NCBI RefSeq assembly: GCF_947172395.1
Contig: NC_069095.1
Location: forward strand, 5,270,001 to 5,334,000
Source: Bicyclus anynana
Lineage: Eukaryota; Arthropoda; Insecta; Lepidoptera; Nymphalidae
Direction: 5' to 3'
DNA: 64,000 nt
Shown here one piece after another: positions 33,070 to 45,608 of this stretch; position 1 is the stretch's first letter, and each line of letters starts with the position of its first letter. The notes beneath the pieces were generated by a model, which was not told where the DNA came from, did no database searches, and saw only the letters and a program-made list of their open reading frames with translations. The translations under genes were made by a program, and so were the position numbers.

Positions 33070-34240
33070 ATTTTAATGGTGTAATGAAAATTATTGGTAC
33101 TAGAGTAATTTTAAGGCCCGCTTAGGAATTTTACCGCATAGCTTTCTCGATGAAACACAATATAGAGAAAGCAACATAGTAGATTTCGTTTATACATCGA
33201 TAAACATCACATTAAATAGTTACTACAGATAAAATATAGATTGAACACAAAATAATGATTGAAAAAATATAAGAAATGTCTTGAAAATAACTACGTAATC
33301 ATTAGAAAATAAAATTAATTATTAAATCGTTTTCCTATTTTTAAGTCCACTGAGTCTCTATCATCCGACATATTATACGAATAATACTAACTAACTAAAT
33401 TGTTAAACTAATTTTCTCAAAACATTACCTTCCTTAAGTCGGGCAAACAAGATTTTTTTATTTTTTTTACTGTTTTTATTGTAATTTTTTCTTTCATTTA
33501 TTTACTGAATAAGTATTCGGAATTGCAGTGCATAAATATTATAATTTTAGTTTATTTCACCAGATTAGGTCCATCACGTAGCATATTTTGTATTATGAGT
33601 AAAATAAAAAATTACAGTGAAGTAGAGAAATAAAATTATAAATGCCGAGTTACTGTACCTGCATGCAAATGCGGTAGTTCTGACCGCAGTTTATCTACTG
33701 CGTGGCTACATATTACCTACTATGACATTGACACCCGTAACCACTTCCTTTTGTTGGAGTTCTACCTTTGGAAGGTAATACAACTTTAATTAATATGAAG
33801 CTTTAACATACTGCTTCAAACAAGTATGCGTTAAAGTCCTCTACCAGAGTTTTTTTTTTTTAAGAAGAGTATTAATTTTGGGCTTGTCTGATGATGGAAC
33901 TAAAGGTAACCAAAGGAAGGTCATAATGAAACGACAGTTTAGTACTAGTTTTAGTAGTTTAGTCTTTGCTTGTTTATAAAAACAAACTAAAATATTAAAA
34001 ATAATTTATATCTTATAAATATATATACCATAGGTACATTATATCCAATTTTATAAAACTAAAATAAAAGCGTGTTACTATTTCACGGGAAGAGAAAAAA
34101 GTAGGTGTAAGTAACAAGCTTTTATTTAAAAAAAATGAATAAATTATCTAAAAAAAAAAACCAGCGACATATACTCGTAGTATAGATACATTATATGATG
34201 TTAAAAAAAACCGAATATAGCTACATCATTAGCTAGTTGT
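33070..34240. other. Intergenic, AT-rich, no gene recognised
   Basis: Long A/T runs, no member of the dispersed families, and no ORF longer than 60 codons. Confidence 0.6.
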
Positions 34241-34243
34241 TAT

Positions 34244-34436
34244 GGCATTATCAAACCACACTCGGCTCACTCGCACGAGTTTCCTCTCTGAATGAGAGGA
34301 GTAAGGCCAAATAGTCCACCACGGTGGCCTAATGCGGATTATCAGACTTCACACACGCAGAGAATTACAAAAATTTTTAGGTATGCAGGTTTCTTCACGA
34401 TGTTTTTACTTCACCGTTTGAGACGTGATGTTTAAT
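34244..34436 (-). mobile_element. SINE-A, head missing
   Basis: Minus-strand copy with TTATCAAACCACACTCGGCT at the left. It ends at GTTTGAGACGTGATG and lacks the tRNA head. Confidence 0.8.
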
Positions 34437-34439
34437 AAG

Positions 34440-35960
34440 TTATATATATAAATAAATAAAGTTCTTTTATACGAGTACATAAATAAACGAGAAATTCAAT
34501 TTAATTTAGATTTAAATGTCTCTCAATAAAGTTGGTGCGCCTATAAAATCCGACACGTCTCATGAAATGAAAGAGGTTGCACCTTTACAACATAGTGTAT
34601 CGTCGTAAATCTGGTCACCTGGTTATGAGAACGGCTTGTCCTCTTGTTCTGCCAAATTAAATTACCCCCCCCAGCTATAAAATATCTGTAAGATACGTCT
34701 GTTTGCTTTTATTATTGTACATTTTATGTTTCTATATCAGAACTCACATGACTTTTGTTATGATATCTCTAACAAGTACATACTTATTCAGGTCTACAGC
34801 CAATCAATCATCGAGGTTAAGCAAATATATACTTACAAATTTGTACGGAACCCTTGGAGAGCGAGTCCGATTCGCACTTCTCCGGTTTGTAATGAAATAG
34901 GAGTAAAGAAAAAAGACGTGAGTTTTTAGTTTATACCTATACTGACAAAAAAGTCTACGAAAAATTGTAAATAGTTTAAACAAATAAAACATTATATTTT
35001 ATAAAAATAATATTAAAGTAGGTACATTAAGTATTATAAGTTAATCCGTAATCAAAAATCAGATCTTCTAAATCTTAATTTCAGCAGGTACAGCATTAAA
35101 AAAACTAATTTAAGATGGAAAAATTTGAAAAATCCGACTATGTAATACTCAAACTATTCAAATTAGTTTTAAATTATATGGTAGTGTGTCTAGCGTTTCA
35201 TCCATTAACTACGGGACACCCTGTATCCTTACCTAATGGAATAAATAAAATAACACCAATCGGGGGTCCTTAATCAGTAACATGTTCTTGTAACGCAAAA
35301 GCAAAATACTTACGATGTTACGTCATGTTAAACATCACTCAAGCTTATTAAACCACATTAGTATACTGCACCCTGTACAAACTTGAGGCGAGTCGTTAGT
35401 TTATAATATAAAAGGCAACTCTGGGACGGGTTGATCCTCTAATCCCTTTGTGGAGGTAACAATCTGCCGTGACGCCTGATTAAGTTGTAACCGCAAAGGG
35501 TCCATTTAATAGTAAAACCAGCAGCTGACGCGTATTTTTTATCATATTAGTTTTAACTTTTTTTTTAATACCAAGTAGGTATGTTTACCTAACTAAAAGA
35601 ATCATGTTTTTTATTAAGAATTAAGAAGTTTAGATACACTGTGACACTAAAATTGTATATTGGTCCAAAGATTCCTCAAATTGAGGTTTAGCAATCAGGT
35701 GAAGACAGCTCTTAAGGTCTTTTGAAGTATTTTTAAACTGACTTTAGTTAAGTTTCGTCCACTACCTGACAACGTTCTCCTTGTCTCCCCAGTACGGCTT
35801 TTTAAAGTTAGGATCAACATAGGAAACTTATGGGGATCCTCATTGCAAATGACTGAAAAACGCAAATTTCCGCCTCATTACACTTGACATCAGCTCGCGC
35901 TTACAGTTGAAACAAGTTGAAAGAGCATCAACTTCAACAACTTGAGCACTGAGATAGACT
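34440..35960. other. Intergenic, no gene recognised
   Basis: AT-rich, mostly single-copy. The ORFs at 34703-34992 overlap on both strands with low-complexity content and are not called. Confidence 0.6.
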
Positions 35961-35972
35961 AATATAAACTGT

Positions 35973-36173
35973 TAATCTATACTAATATTATGAAGAGGAA
36001 AAATTTTATTCTCTGTTTGCATTGAATAGACTCTGAAACTACTGAACCAATTTAAAAAAAATATTTCACTGTTGGGATGCTACACTATCCCAGAATTCTA
36101 TAGGCTATATTTTATCCCCGTATTCTTGCAGGAACGGGAACCACGTAGGCGAAACCGCGCGGCGTCTGCTAGT
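35973..36173 (+). mobile_element. Helitron-like element
   Basis: Starts TCTATACTAATATTATGAAG and ends CGCGCGGCGTCTGCTAG, then T. Contains ATAGGCTATATTTTATCCCC, shared with other copies. Confidence 0.8.
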
Positions 36174-36506
36174 AATAATATAAATAGCTACACTTTACTC
36201 TTTTAATTCTAGTCTTACTATCTCGTCCGCACGACACCCAAATCTCTCCGAGACAAGTTAGGCTGCTAAAGCCTTTGTTGCAACAAATTGTCTCGGCCGG
36301 CTGATTACACTGTAGCCACTAAAGAGCTAATTTAAATCAGTACAGTGTTTATTTCATCAACAATCTCCACTAAACAACAACATAAATCTCCTTGTGAAAC
36401 TCCTGGGGCTCATTCTACTAATGTTAGGAATCTTAAAATTACGGAAAAACGGCTAAACGAATTTGGGTGATGATTTACACACATATGAGACTATTATTCC
36501 TATTTA

Positions 36507-36802
36507 GGCTGCCTGTTCACCAAAGCGGAGCGAGGGTGCGTAGCGGAGAAACGGACTAATGCGGATCGGAGATGCGTACTTTGTCTGTCCACTGCAGCGG
36601 AGTTGCAGATTATGTTAAATAAACAAATGTTAAAATTAATTTATTTAACCCCACTCCATTTTCCCGCTCCGCTTACCGGTTTTATATAAATTTTTAAACT
36701 AGCTCGCAAATCCCTGTCCACTTCAGAGTAGTGAACATTTTCTGCAATCCTATTGGTTAATATTTCTCCGTTACGCGGCTCCGCTTCGGTGGACTGGCAG
36801 CC
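36507..36802. mobile_element. TIR element with TTA target duplication
   Basis: 296 bp between GGCTGCCTGTTCACCAAAGC and its inverted partner, which ends GGTGGACTGGCAGCC. The inverted ends extend for about 45 bp with mismatches (both reach a GCGGAGAAA-type block). TTA flanks both ends (36504-36506, 36803-36805). GG start and TTA duplication suggest a non-autonomous PIF/Harbinger-type element, with no transposase inside. Confidence 0.7.
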
Positions 36803-37206
36803 TTATCACTGTCTGTCTAATGAGCAAGCCCCACATGCGATCAAACGACGTATCTCATGTATCAAAATTGACAAATATCAACTAATTCGCTTTCGGAAAT
36901 ATCACTATCTGGCGGCGGAGTAGGCCCAGTTCCATCTCTTTCGTACCAATGCGACGAAAGACATGGGACTACTCCCATTTCAACTCTCGTTGACATTTTG
37001 TCTATTTTTTCACGAATTATGTCGTTAGTCGCATGCTAGATATACTCACTAGGCGCCGTAAATTCTAAACTCGATAAGGAGCGGTTATGGTAATGACAAA
37101 AGGAAATTGCGAAATACAGGTTAGCTGTCAATGGATATTGTTAGATGTGAGTATGCAAAAATCGCATTCTGGTTACAATTTTGGACTCAGAAAAGCATGC
37201 AGCTAG

Positions 37207-37359
37207 GCTATTCTGTAACGATATTTTTATAACTCGCAAGTGCAAGTTTCGAATTCACCTCTATCTCTCTCTGTTTAACACGATACTTAAGAATGAGAAA
37301 GATAGCGGTGAATTCGAAACTCGCACTTGCGAGATATACAAAACATCGTTAGAGAATAG
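37207..37359. mobile_element. Foldback MITE
   Basis: Arms of about 58 bp: left CTATTCTGTAACGATATTTT through CTCGCAAGTGCAAGTTTCGA and ATTCACC; right is the inverse ending ATCGTTAGAGAATAG. Related fragments lie at 23273-23335 and 63180-63285. Confidence 0.85.
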
Positions 37360-37904
37360 TTGTGCAGATTACAATTCTGCGTGGTTATTTTTTTTCGTCT
37401 TTACTATTCGTCATCGTTTATTCGTATTTTTCTTTCACTGTTTACGAAAAAAACTATAGATGTACAAACTGAAAGTCGTGAATTATATATTTAGAAATGT
37501 TGAGATTACAAATAAAATTTTCATAGAATACATTTTGTGAAAATAAAACATAAAAGTAACTGTGATTGCGTAGAACGTCTTTTTCAGTTTGTGTCAAAAC
37601 TCAAAACCGAATCTCTCCGCGATGAGTTGAGCCGCTAATCCCCTCTCTGTAGACAATAATAAACAGTCCAGACAGTGTAATAACAAAGCGCGATTAATTT
37701 ACCTAAGAAAGAATATTAAGATGTGATTTGAAATTTCATAAAATATATTTCATAAATTCTTCATATTTTTATTGGTCTTCAGAGAACTTTATATCAGTAT
37801 TTTAACATTTTATCCTATTGAAACAATTATAAACTACCATATACTCGTAATTTTAACAACACGTCTTGATCACGGTAATACATGTAATTGGGTCGATATA
37901 TCGA

Positions 37905-38075
37905 CAGCATAATAGCTCAACGGCAAGAGCGGCAGGACTCATCACCGAGGGGTGGTGGTTCGATCCCCGCCCCGTTGGTCTATTGTCGTTCCTACCCCTA
38001 ATACACCGACTGGTTCCATTCCCCTCCGAATGGGAATATTGGCCATATTTAAAAGATATGGCAAAAAAGTTGTCC
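37905..38075 (+). mobile_element. SINE-C, best-preserved B box
   Basis: A box TAGCTCAACGG, B box GGTTCGATCCC, then CGTTGGTCTATTGTCGTTCC and the tail GGGAATATTGGCCATATTTA ending in an A-rich ATATGGCAAAAAAG. Confidence 0.8.
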
Positions 38076-38698
38076 TTGTATCGTTGTATGAGGTTGAATT
38101 TATACCAATACTAGGCCGCCTATGATTCGTCGGCATGAAAATAAGTTTTTTACAAACCCCACAGGAAGCATATATTTTACCTCGATGAAAAGTACATACT
38201 CAGTAACTTTCTCTATCTTCCGGTTATTTGGAAATCACGGTCAGGTACTTATTTACATTTATATGTAGTGATGGTTACAGAGACAAATAAAATTTATGTT
38301 TATTTATAAAATCATAAACGTCATCCGATTTCCGTGGGTAAATTGAACTTAGTTTGATGAGCACAAAGTTATAATCCATTGAAATAGGTAAAAGAAAATA
38401 AGTTTTCCGAATAAACAAATCCCACGCCGAGTTGCGGGTAAACGCTTGTATCTCAATATTATCATAAGTTGTAGCAGCTGCTACGCGGCTACGTCTCAAC
38501 TACCGCGGCTTCTACGAACTTGCCTTGTTTACATTAAACTGCACAAACTAATGCTCTGTTTAAACTACGTAATAGCATCAAGTTTAACCATTTTGTAGCA
38601 GTAATCCTGTTTTTATTAAATTGTACAAAAAAGTAAAGTAAAATAAACTTGTCAAAGTCAAAATTGCTTCATTCAGTAAGAAACCTCGGCCTTGTGGC

Positions 38699-39173
38699 CT
38701 AAGGGTCGTCTTGGGTGACAGACCAGGTACCCACGCGGACTGGTATTACTATCCTGCGCTGGGGCGATGTCATATCCAATGTTGTGCCCCGCGTAGAATG
38801 CGATATCATCATTGTCCTGCCTTGCGTGTCAAATCCGATAAGTGCGTCGTTTATCTCGTCGCCATCTTCGTCGTCGTAGGTACCTCTGCCAGTAGGTTTG
38901 GCCACTAGGAGGACCTTGCAAGGTAGAGGATGCCCGTTAGGCGGATTCTCGCGGTGCGGTGTGATGCTGTGGAGGTGTTGGTATGTTCTGTTATCTGTGC
39001 GCACGAACAAACCGCGCGCTAGAGTCCGTACGAATTCCACCACGGTGAGCGTCCTGATGTCTCGGTGTATGACGTCATTCCTAGTATACTTTATACTGGT
39101 ATGTTTGTACATGTCAGTACAATGCCACAAACATACTGGCCCGGTGAGGTTGACGCTATTGTCGCGCTTTTAG
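38699..39173 (-). pseudogene. Probable C-terminal fragment of a LINE ORF
   Basis: A minus-strand frame of 143 codons (38699-39130), open further upstream to at least 39165, encodes SIKYTRNDVIHRDIRTLTVV, EFVRTLARGLF and an acidic/polar tail. The pattern NDVIHRD...TV.EFVR..AR.LF resembles the region after the reverse transcriptase in jockey-like LINEs of Lepidoptera (recalled, not searched). No RT motif is present and there is no intron evidence. It could also be a small host gene; this is the longest open minus-strand frame in the window and has no other support. Confidence 0.4.
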
Positions 39174-39659
39174 TATAATGTTTTGCAAAATGACGTCAGC
39201 CGCGACTGTCCACCAGTCCCACCACCCGTCACCAGTCCCGGATTATCCTAAAAGCTATTTATGTTATTTATTAAGCTACTCGTGTGGTAATAAACAGTAC
39301 CAAACGTTCAGGGCACCAGAGACAATAGACTTAGAAAACGAGCACACGAAAGTTTCAAAATCCGCGCATTTTTTTATTAATTCTTTGTAGTTAACTTAGC
39401 CTCCTGCCTACCAAAAATATTTTTTGTCTTTTATGTTCTTTTGTTCTTACGTACTATGGGTAGTACAGATGTAGGTAGTAAGATGGATACATAGGCCCAT
39501 AGGGGACTGTTGTTTAGGGATTTCCGTAATCCGGCTCTGTACTTCAAACACTTCACATATTCATTTAGCAACGTCATGATGTATTTTTGTAAATTACTTA
39601 ACTCATCTTTAGGTAATTTAATATCTACCGCATTCAGTAAAGAGTATGAACAGCGATGT

Positions 39660-39910
39660 TGCAAACAAAACTAAGTGAAAGCACAAAAGTGGAAAAAGGA
39701 GTAAAATTGTTCAAAAGCGAAGTTAAATGGAAAGCAAACCTAGCCTGGCTTACATGTTTGGTCGGCTCTCGAATTGTGAAGCAACCCGCTGAATTAGAAG
39801 GTCGGATTGAAAAGCTCTTAGGTCATATACACACTGCATACGAAATCTTTACATCTAAAAAGGTTTTTAGTGTTAAATATAACGCAAAAATAGTACGAAT
39901 GATCCACTGA
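39660..39910. repeat. Diverged repeat P, copy 2 (open in one frame)
   Basis: Similar to 32555-32725 (GAAGTTAAATGGAAAGCAAA, TTACATGTTTGGTCGGCTCT, GTGAAGCAACCCG). An 84-codon plus-strand ORF crosses it, but copy 1 is not open in that frame, so a protein is unlikely. Confidence 0.5.
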
Positions 39911-40232
39911 TCCTGCATTCTGTAAATCTATGTGACGTCGCTCATTCCCATGGCAAATTCATTGTTAGTGATATTTTATTTTTGACATACCATAAAAATA
40001 AAGTTCAATTTTGAATAAAAGCGACGGGTATAAAATAGCGGAATCATGTCTTGCTTTGGATTGCGTTGGATTGCAGAGAAGTTTTAAAAACAGTTTATTA
40101 TTACTTGGGATATACTAGTGTTATATCAATTCATAGCACAAGCTAGTTAAAACGATGTTATGAAAAGCTTTAAAATCAAAATACAAAAATTAATTGGTAA
40201 AAATCAAAATAGAAATATATATTACAGTTATT

Positions 40233-40332
40233 TATGCCACTGGCATGTAATGAGTGTCATTGTAGCACGAGTGATTTTTGTGCAAAAAAGACAACTTGAG
40301 TGCTACAATGGCTAATTACGTGAAGTGGCATA
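40233..40332. repeat. Imperfect inverted repeat
   Basis: Arms TATGCCACTGGCATGTAATG ... CATTGTAGCAC and the inverse GTGCTACAATGGCTAATTAC ... GTGGCATA around a 28-nt centre. Confidence 0.7.
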
Positions 40333-40703
40333 CGATCATGTTAAAGAAATAAAAAAACTGGTATGGAGGTTTATTCGATTCTGTGTCGCGTGGCCGTCTT
40401 TATTTAGTCTACTTAGCCATGCCTACTATTTACGACATGGCTTACTATTTGTCTCTTATAAGGCAGCCTGAACTTTTGTAGCTAATGCCATGTAATTATT
40501 TATAAATAAAACATTGTAAAGGACCTCCAAAAGACCTTGTGATATGATTTGAGGTTTTATATTGAGTAGACTACAAAATGGGAGTAGAAAAATATTTTTG
40601 GCTTAAAAAATTTATAATGCGTGTCATATCTCATTACATCCTTCAGTTTGGGAGGCACAACAAAGTTCAGGATGCTAAGAGCAGAGGGTGGGAGGGTCAA
40701 ACG

Positions 40704-40749
40704 TGACGTCATCGTACGAATACCAAGCAGCACGCGGTGTGTGACGTCA
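40704..40749. promoter_or_regulatory. Pair of perfect CRE palindromes
   Basis: TGACGTCA at 40704-40711 and 40742-40749, 38 bp apart, in a locally GC-richer segment. Two more are at 39070-39077 and 39191-39198. CREB/ATF-type factors bind this 8-mer. Confidence 0.35.
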
Positions 40750-40982
40750 CGTACTCACACGGTTCGGCCGCTGCCGTAGTATGAATAACTGAAAACGTGT
40801 ACAATGGCAGAGTTTAAATAGCCTTTAAAATTATACAAGTACAAGACTAATGTAAATTTTTTTATTTAATTTAAAATAATTGTCTTTGCCTGGCAACATT
40901 GAATGTCAATGAATACCTAAAATATGTTATGCTAAATACCAATTATAGTTTCATCAAACAATGTTTTTTTAGGTAGATTTAA

Positions 40983-41073
40983 GACAGTTAAACGACAAAG
41001 CAAATACATGTCAAAAATGAATGGTTGATTTACCATTCATGTTGACATATATTTGCTTTGTCGTTTGATTGTC
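40983..41073. repeat. Foldback MITE / hairpin
   Basis: Arms of about 42 bp: GACAGTTAAACGACAAAGCA ... AATGAATGGT and its inverse ending CGTTTGATTGTC, with a short TTGATTT centre. Confidence 0.85.
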
Positions 41074-41525
41074 TCTTCTATCTATCAGGATTGTTCTAAC
41101 AGTACTGATAGATTGATAGATAGTGATACTGATACTGATGCTGATACGTTATATGTTAGATATTGATAAATTTAAAATATGTTGCAATAGCAACATATTT
41201 GGAATGGTCCACTGCAATGTATGCTATAAGACTCGGTTCTTAAGCCAAGGCGTAATGTGATATTTTTTTTTTAGTTTGTTGCATTTTGATGTTAATGATA
41301 ACGATCCGGAACGTGCTCTCGGAAGCACGGTGTATAACCACCATCTGGAAGCTGCTACTGAGAATTTCTTGGAAAAAGAAAAACCCAATTTCCATAGCCC
41401 AAATCAGGACATGTTTGTTTCAAGTTAACGAGTGGATCATGCGTCAGTGACATTGGACGGACACGGCAGGTTCACTGAATCAACACGGTTAAATATCGTG
41501 GTAATCAATGATATTCAATACTGTT

Positions 41526-41712
41526 AGATGTGTTACTATAAACAAATAATACCTAAATATCGTCTACAATGTCCAGTCGTGTATTCAGGAAGTGTGAAAA
41601 CTATATATTAATTAATTTATAATGGAATTAAGGACAAAATTGTGCATGCGTGCGCTAAGTGTTGTAGCCTATAATTCGGATCACTTTTTGCGGTGATTTT
41701 TTAGGGTTGTAA
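41526..41712 (+). repeat. Dispersed repeat L, copy 2
   Basis: Plus-oriented copy: CAAATAATACCTAAATATCG, TTCAGGAAGTGTGAAAACTA, TCGGATCACTTTTTGCGGTG. Partner of 24330-24510 and 60475-60875. Confidence 0.75.
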
Positions 41713-42990
41713 CCTCTAGTAATATATATAGTATAAAATCATCATTGGTGGTAATACATAATTTATATGTTCACACAGATAAGAAGAGGCTTAGGCGGGC
41801 AGAGTGGCAACGTTCGGTCGTTGGCAATTAGTTTTTACTGACCGTAATTAGGGCAACCGATTGCGAGCCTCGCTCTCGCTTGTTCTGTGAAAAAGGCATG
41901 GGAGTATAATTAATTTGCAATGCTCCCCAATAACGACTGCTGTAAGTAGAGTATTATACTCGCCAAAAAGTACAAAAATGTAATTACCGAGCTCTTTGAC
42001 GATTTACGATCGATTTAATTTGGTTTTTTTGCGTTTGCAAGTACGAAATGTACAGCGATGAAAAGTAATTACACTTTCTTTAATTTGTTACTACAAAGTC
42101 AAATTCAATCAATCTATTTATTTATACAAGTACATAAGTCTGTTTATTTATGCTTATACTTACATTTTAAAATAATAAAACAATTACATTATGATAATAC
42201 TGATTTTAAAAGTAATAAAACTCTTAAAATAAGGTAAGTCTACCAACATCTGAATTCGCTAATTAGGTGTCTATTTCACATTAGTACACTTTCAGTGTAA
42301 CTTCATTGAGTGATACAAATATATAATATTCACATATTTTATGGAAAACGGTAGATTTCATAATTTGAAAGTAGAGTTGACCAGGGCTCCACAATATTGA
42401 CAAGTTATCATCCCACCAAGACGTACGCCCAGCAATTTTGCGTGCATTTACAATACTGTGTTCAATTTTCTAAAAGACAGGATGTTTTATTGACTACTAG
42501 AGCACTATAGATTGGACATCTCATAATAATATTCTACTGAAATCGCAAAGAACTTCCAATTTTTCGTTCAAAGAAAAACAATGTGAGAATTCGTACAATT
42601 GTTAGAAAAACGTTATTACAAGCCAAAAATTATACACAATCTCAACTTTGACTTGAATACAAATGAATCTTTTGGAATCATTTTCTTATTTACTCAGCAT
42701 TAAAGAAATTAAAGAATTCGTATTCTAAGATGAATGTTCTATTAAGGATACTGATTAATATCTTTCTGCATCCGTTTCGCCTTCGTGAATTTTATTAATA
42801 AAATTATGGAGGAAAACGTTTACGGACCGCTGCCATTTGGAGTTATTTACATTTTATTTTATCTGGAGGAAAATCAATTTCATCTTTTTTCTTTTCACAA
42901 GTTATTATATTTCATAATCAAGTGGAAACTAAACCTTGACCTTTTGTAAAACAGTAAAGTATTTAACACTTGTCTAACAATAACTGTATT
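41713..42990. other. Intergenic, no gene recognised
   Basis: AT-rich, no member of the named families, no ORF of note. Confidence 0.6.
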
Positions 42991-42994
42991 TATT

Positions 42995-43305
42995 AGTGAT
43001 CGAATTAGAAATGAAGAGATCCGCAGAAGAACAAAAGTCCGAAATAGCTCAACGTGTTGCGAAGCTGAAGTGGTAATGGGCGGGGCACATAGTTCGGAGA
43101 GCCGATGGACGTTGGGGTCCCAAGGTGCTGGAATGGCGACCCCGCAGTAGAAAGCGCAGTGTTGGTCGACCCTCTTACCAGGTGACTTACGACATCAAGC
43201 GAGTCACAAGGATTCGCTGGATGCGGGCGGCTCAGGATCGTGATGTTTGGAAGTCCCTACAAAAGGCCTGTGTTCTGCAGTGAACGTCCATCGACTGATA
43301 AGATG
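42995..43305 (+). mobile_element. RTE-type LINE 3' fragment
   Basis: Decayed coding sequence for RNEEIRRRTK, then QRVAKLKW, GHIVRRADGRWGPKVLEWRP and a VGRP motif, ending QWTSI-like. This is the usual C-terminus of RTE-clade retrotransposon proteins of Lepidoptera (recalled family pattern). Stops and shifts interrupt it. Confidence 0.75.
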
Positions 43306-43309
43306 ATGT

Positions 43310-44265
43310 TGATTAGCAACTTCAAAATTAATTAATTTAAGTACAGAAATATTATAAATTATAATAAAAAAAAAAATCAACCGAATAGCGAAAAATAACA
43401 TCGTATGCGCTATATTCTGATCAGTTTGATTGACGGTGGGTGCCAAGCCAGTGGCGTATTATATCCTCCTCCTTATTGGAAATGAATAAGATTCTGTAAT
43501 TTTAAAATTATATTACTATGCCCGACAAACCACCATATTTAACAAAATATTCAAATACAAAGTACAGTAACTAATTTCGAATGAGATAATTTCTAGTCGA
43601 AAAGTGCTACTACGCTGTAAATGACTACATGCATGATAAAGAAAAATCATAAAAACGATCTCCCTATCACTCACTCGACAACCAAGGCTACGCCCAAACT
43701 GGGCTCCATAGCTTGCATTATATAGTAAAAGTGTGACTAGTATAAATATTATATTATATAATTTAAAACATATGTTATTGCTTAAATGATAATAAATGAA
43801 AAATGATAAATGATAAAATAAAATAGTTTATAAACGGAATAGGTAAACAAAGGAACTAATTTATATATAAGAATAATGATAAAATCAGATCGTAACTAAA
43901 TGTTTTGTACATCTTTTATCCAATCAGTATTGAACTGCAAAAAACGCAAAATCCCGTTCAGTTTTTATATTTGTTTTGTCTAACCGCACAGCGATGTTTG
44001 TTTCTATTCTCCTCAGTGTTCCATAAAGCGATTCCTGTTTTTATTTTAGATCGTGTCAATAACATAGTGCTTCGAGAGTCCGATTGTGGAAAATAGGAAC
44101 TAAATAGTGAATACGGTTTGGAAATAAGAATTTTATTATTTTTCTGCAAAATGGCTACATGGATCTGTACGTGAAAGATTTTGAAAATCTCTATTTTATA
44201 TAACAAAATAACAAGAAGTATCTCCCCGCCCCCCTCAACCCCTCTCTCAATGAGTTCCCAACTAC
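43310..44265. other. Intergenic, no gene recognised
   Basis: AT-rich sequence with simple ATAAATGAT-type stretches near 43790. The overlapping ORFs at 43905-44206 on both strands lack any domain. Confidence 0.55.
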
Positions 44266-44574
44266 TCGGGTATCTCCGACGGTATGCGCGGTGGAATTAC
44301 AAGACGGAGGTCCTGAGTTCGATCCCCGGCTGGGCTGATTAAGTTTTCTTAATTGGTCCAGGTCTGGCTGGTGGGATGCTTCGACTGTGGCTAGTTACCC
44401 ACTCTACCGACAAGCAATTTAGCGTTCCGGTACGATGTCGTGTAGAAACTGATTTTCATCCTCCTCGTAACAAGTTAGCCCACTTCCATCTTAGATTGCA
44501 TCATCACTTCCCAACATCACCATCAGGTGAGACTGTAATCAAGGACTAACTTGTAGAAGAATAAAGAAAGAATT
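44266..44574 (+). mobile_element. SINE-B, degenerate A box
   Basis: Head partly lost (CCGACGGTATGCGCGGTGG), B box GTTCGATCCCC, body and A-rich tail as in the other copies. Confidence 0.85.
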
Positions 44575-45190
44575 CCGTGAGTTGTAATTGTGTTTCATAA
44601 TAAATTAGTATGAGAAAATACTCACGATAGTTAAAATTCTAAAAAAGACAATTACAGAGTCAGGCATTGTCACACTAAACCCGACAAACCACTATTGAAC
44701 AACGTGGTAGATTTAAACTCCAAATACTCTCCTTTTAATAAAGAAAAACGGCCGAGCCTGTACTGAGTCATTAAAATACTGTAAAAATATGTAGAAAGGA
44801 ATATTTAATATGATGACGACAATAATTATAGCTCAAACACAAATCACAGAAAGCAGTATGTATTAAAAAAGCAATGCGCAAAACTTTGGTAAATAATAAA
44901 AAGTGAGATGCAGTATTTCTCCCAAGGGTTGTAAATTAAAACATCCAAGTTCAGCGGCTTGCTCCGCCACACAAGCGCCGGACAAACATAAAAAAAGATT
45001 AGTTTGCCTTGCAGTTAGCGTCGTTTTTCGCCCGCCTTCTCTTTTCTGTGATCTTTATTTCCAAGCATTCGCTTATTTGTTCCTTGCTCTTTTAATCAGC
45101 CGTATTTCGAGTGCAGTTTTACTCTCACATACATTAATTAATTGCGCCTACATTTTACGTTCTAATTTGGTTTTATTTCAGCAATAACAC

Positions 45191-45402
45191 TTTTCAGTTG
45201 TGAGCATTTTAAGAAATTAAATATCACGTGTCTCAAACGGTGAAGGAATAACATCGTGAACTGCATACCTGAGAATTTTCTCAATTCTTTACGTGTGTGA
45301 AGTCTGGCAATCCGCATTTGGCCAGCGCGATGGAAGGCCTAATCCCTCTTATTCTGAGAGAAGACTTATGCACAACTTAATACTGAGCCGTATCGTTGAT
45401 AT
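45191..45402 (+). mobile_element. SINE-A, head missing
   Basis: Begins TTTTCAGTTGTGAGCATTTT and carries TATCACGTGTCTC with the E-box. It ends near GAGCCGTATCGTTGAT. Confidence 0.85.
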
Positions 45403-45608
45403 TCCTCGGACGCATACTAAACTAAGTTTTCTCGACCACCTACATAAGTATCTTCAAGTTAAGAGTGAATAGGCATCTTCTAGGCAAGCGCGTTCCACCA
45501 TAGGCTGCATCATCGCTTACCATCAGGCGTGAATGCAGCTAAGCGCTTGCTTATATAAAAAAAAGGGTTGTCAATGATGTAAAGTAGAAAAAAATATAAT
45601 AATAAGCT

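Noticed and set aside
37908..37985. True tRNA gene at the SINE-C head
   Set aside because: Good A and B boxes, but no convincing acceptor stem and the same tail recurs at two other sites.
39656..39910. 84-codon plus-strand ORF as a gene
   Set aside because: Overlaps a diverged repeat whose other copy is not open in the same frame.
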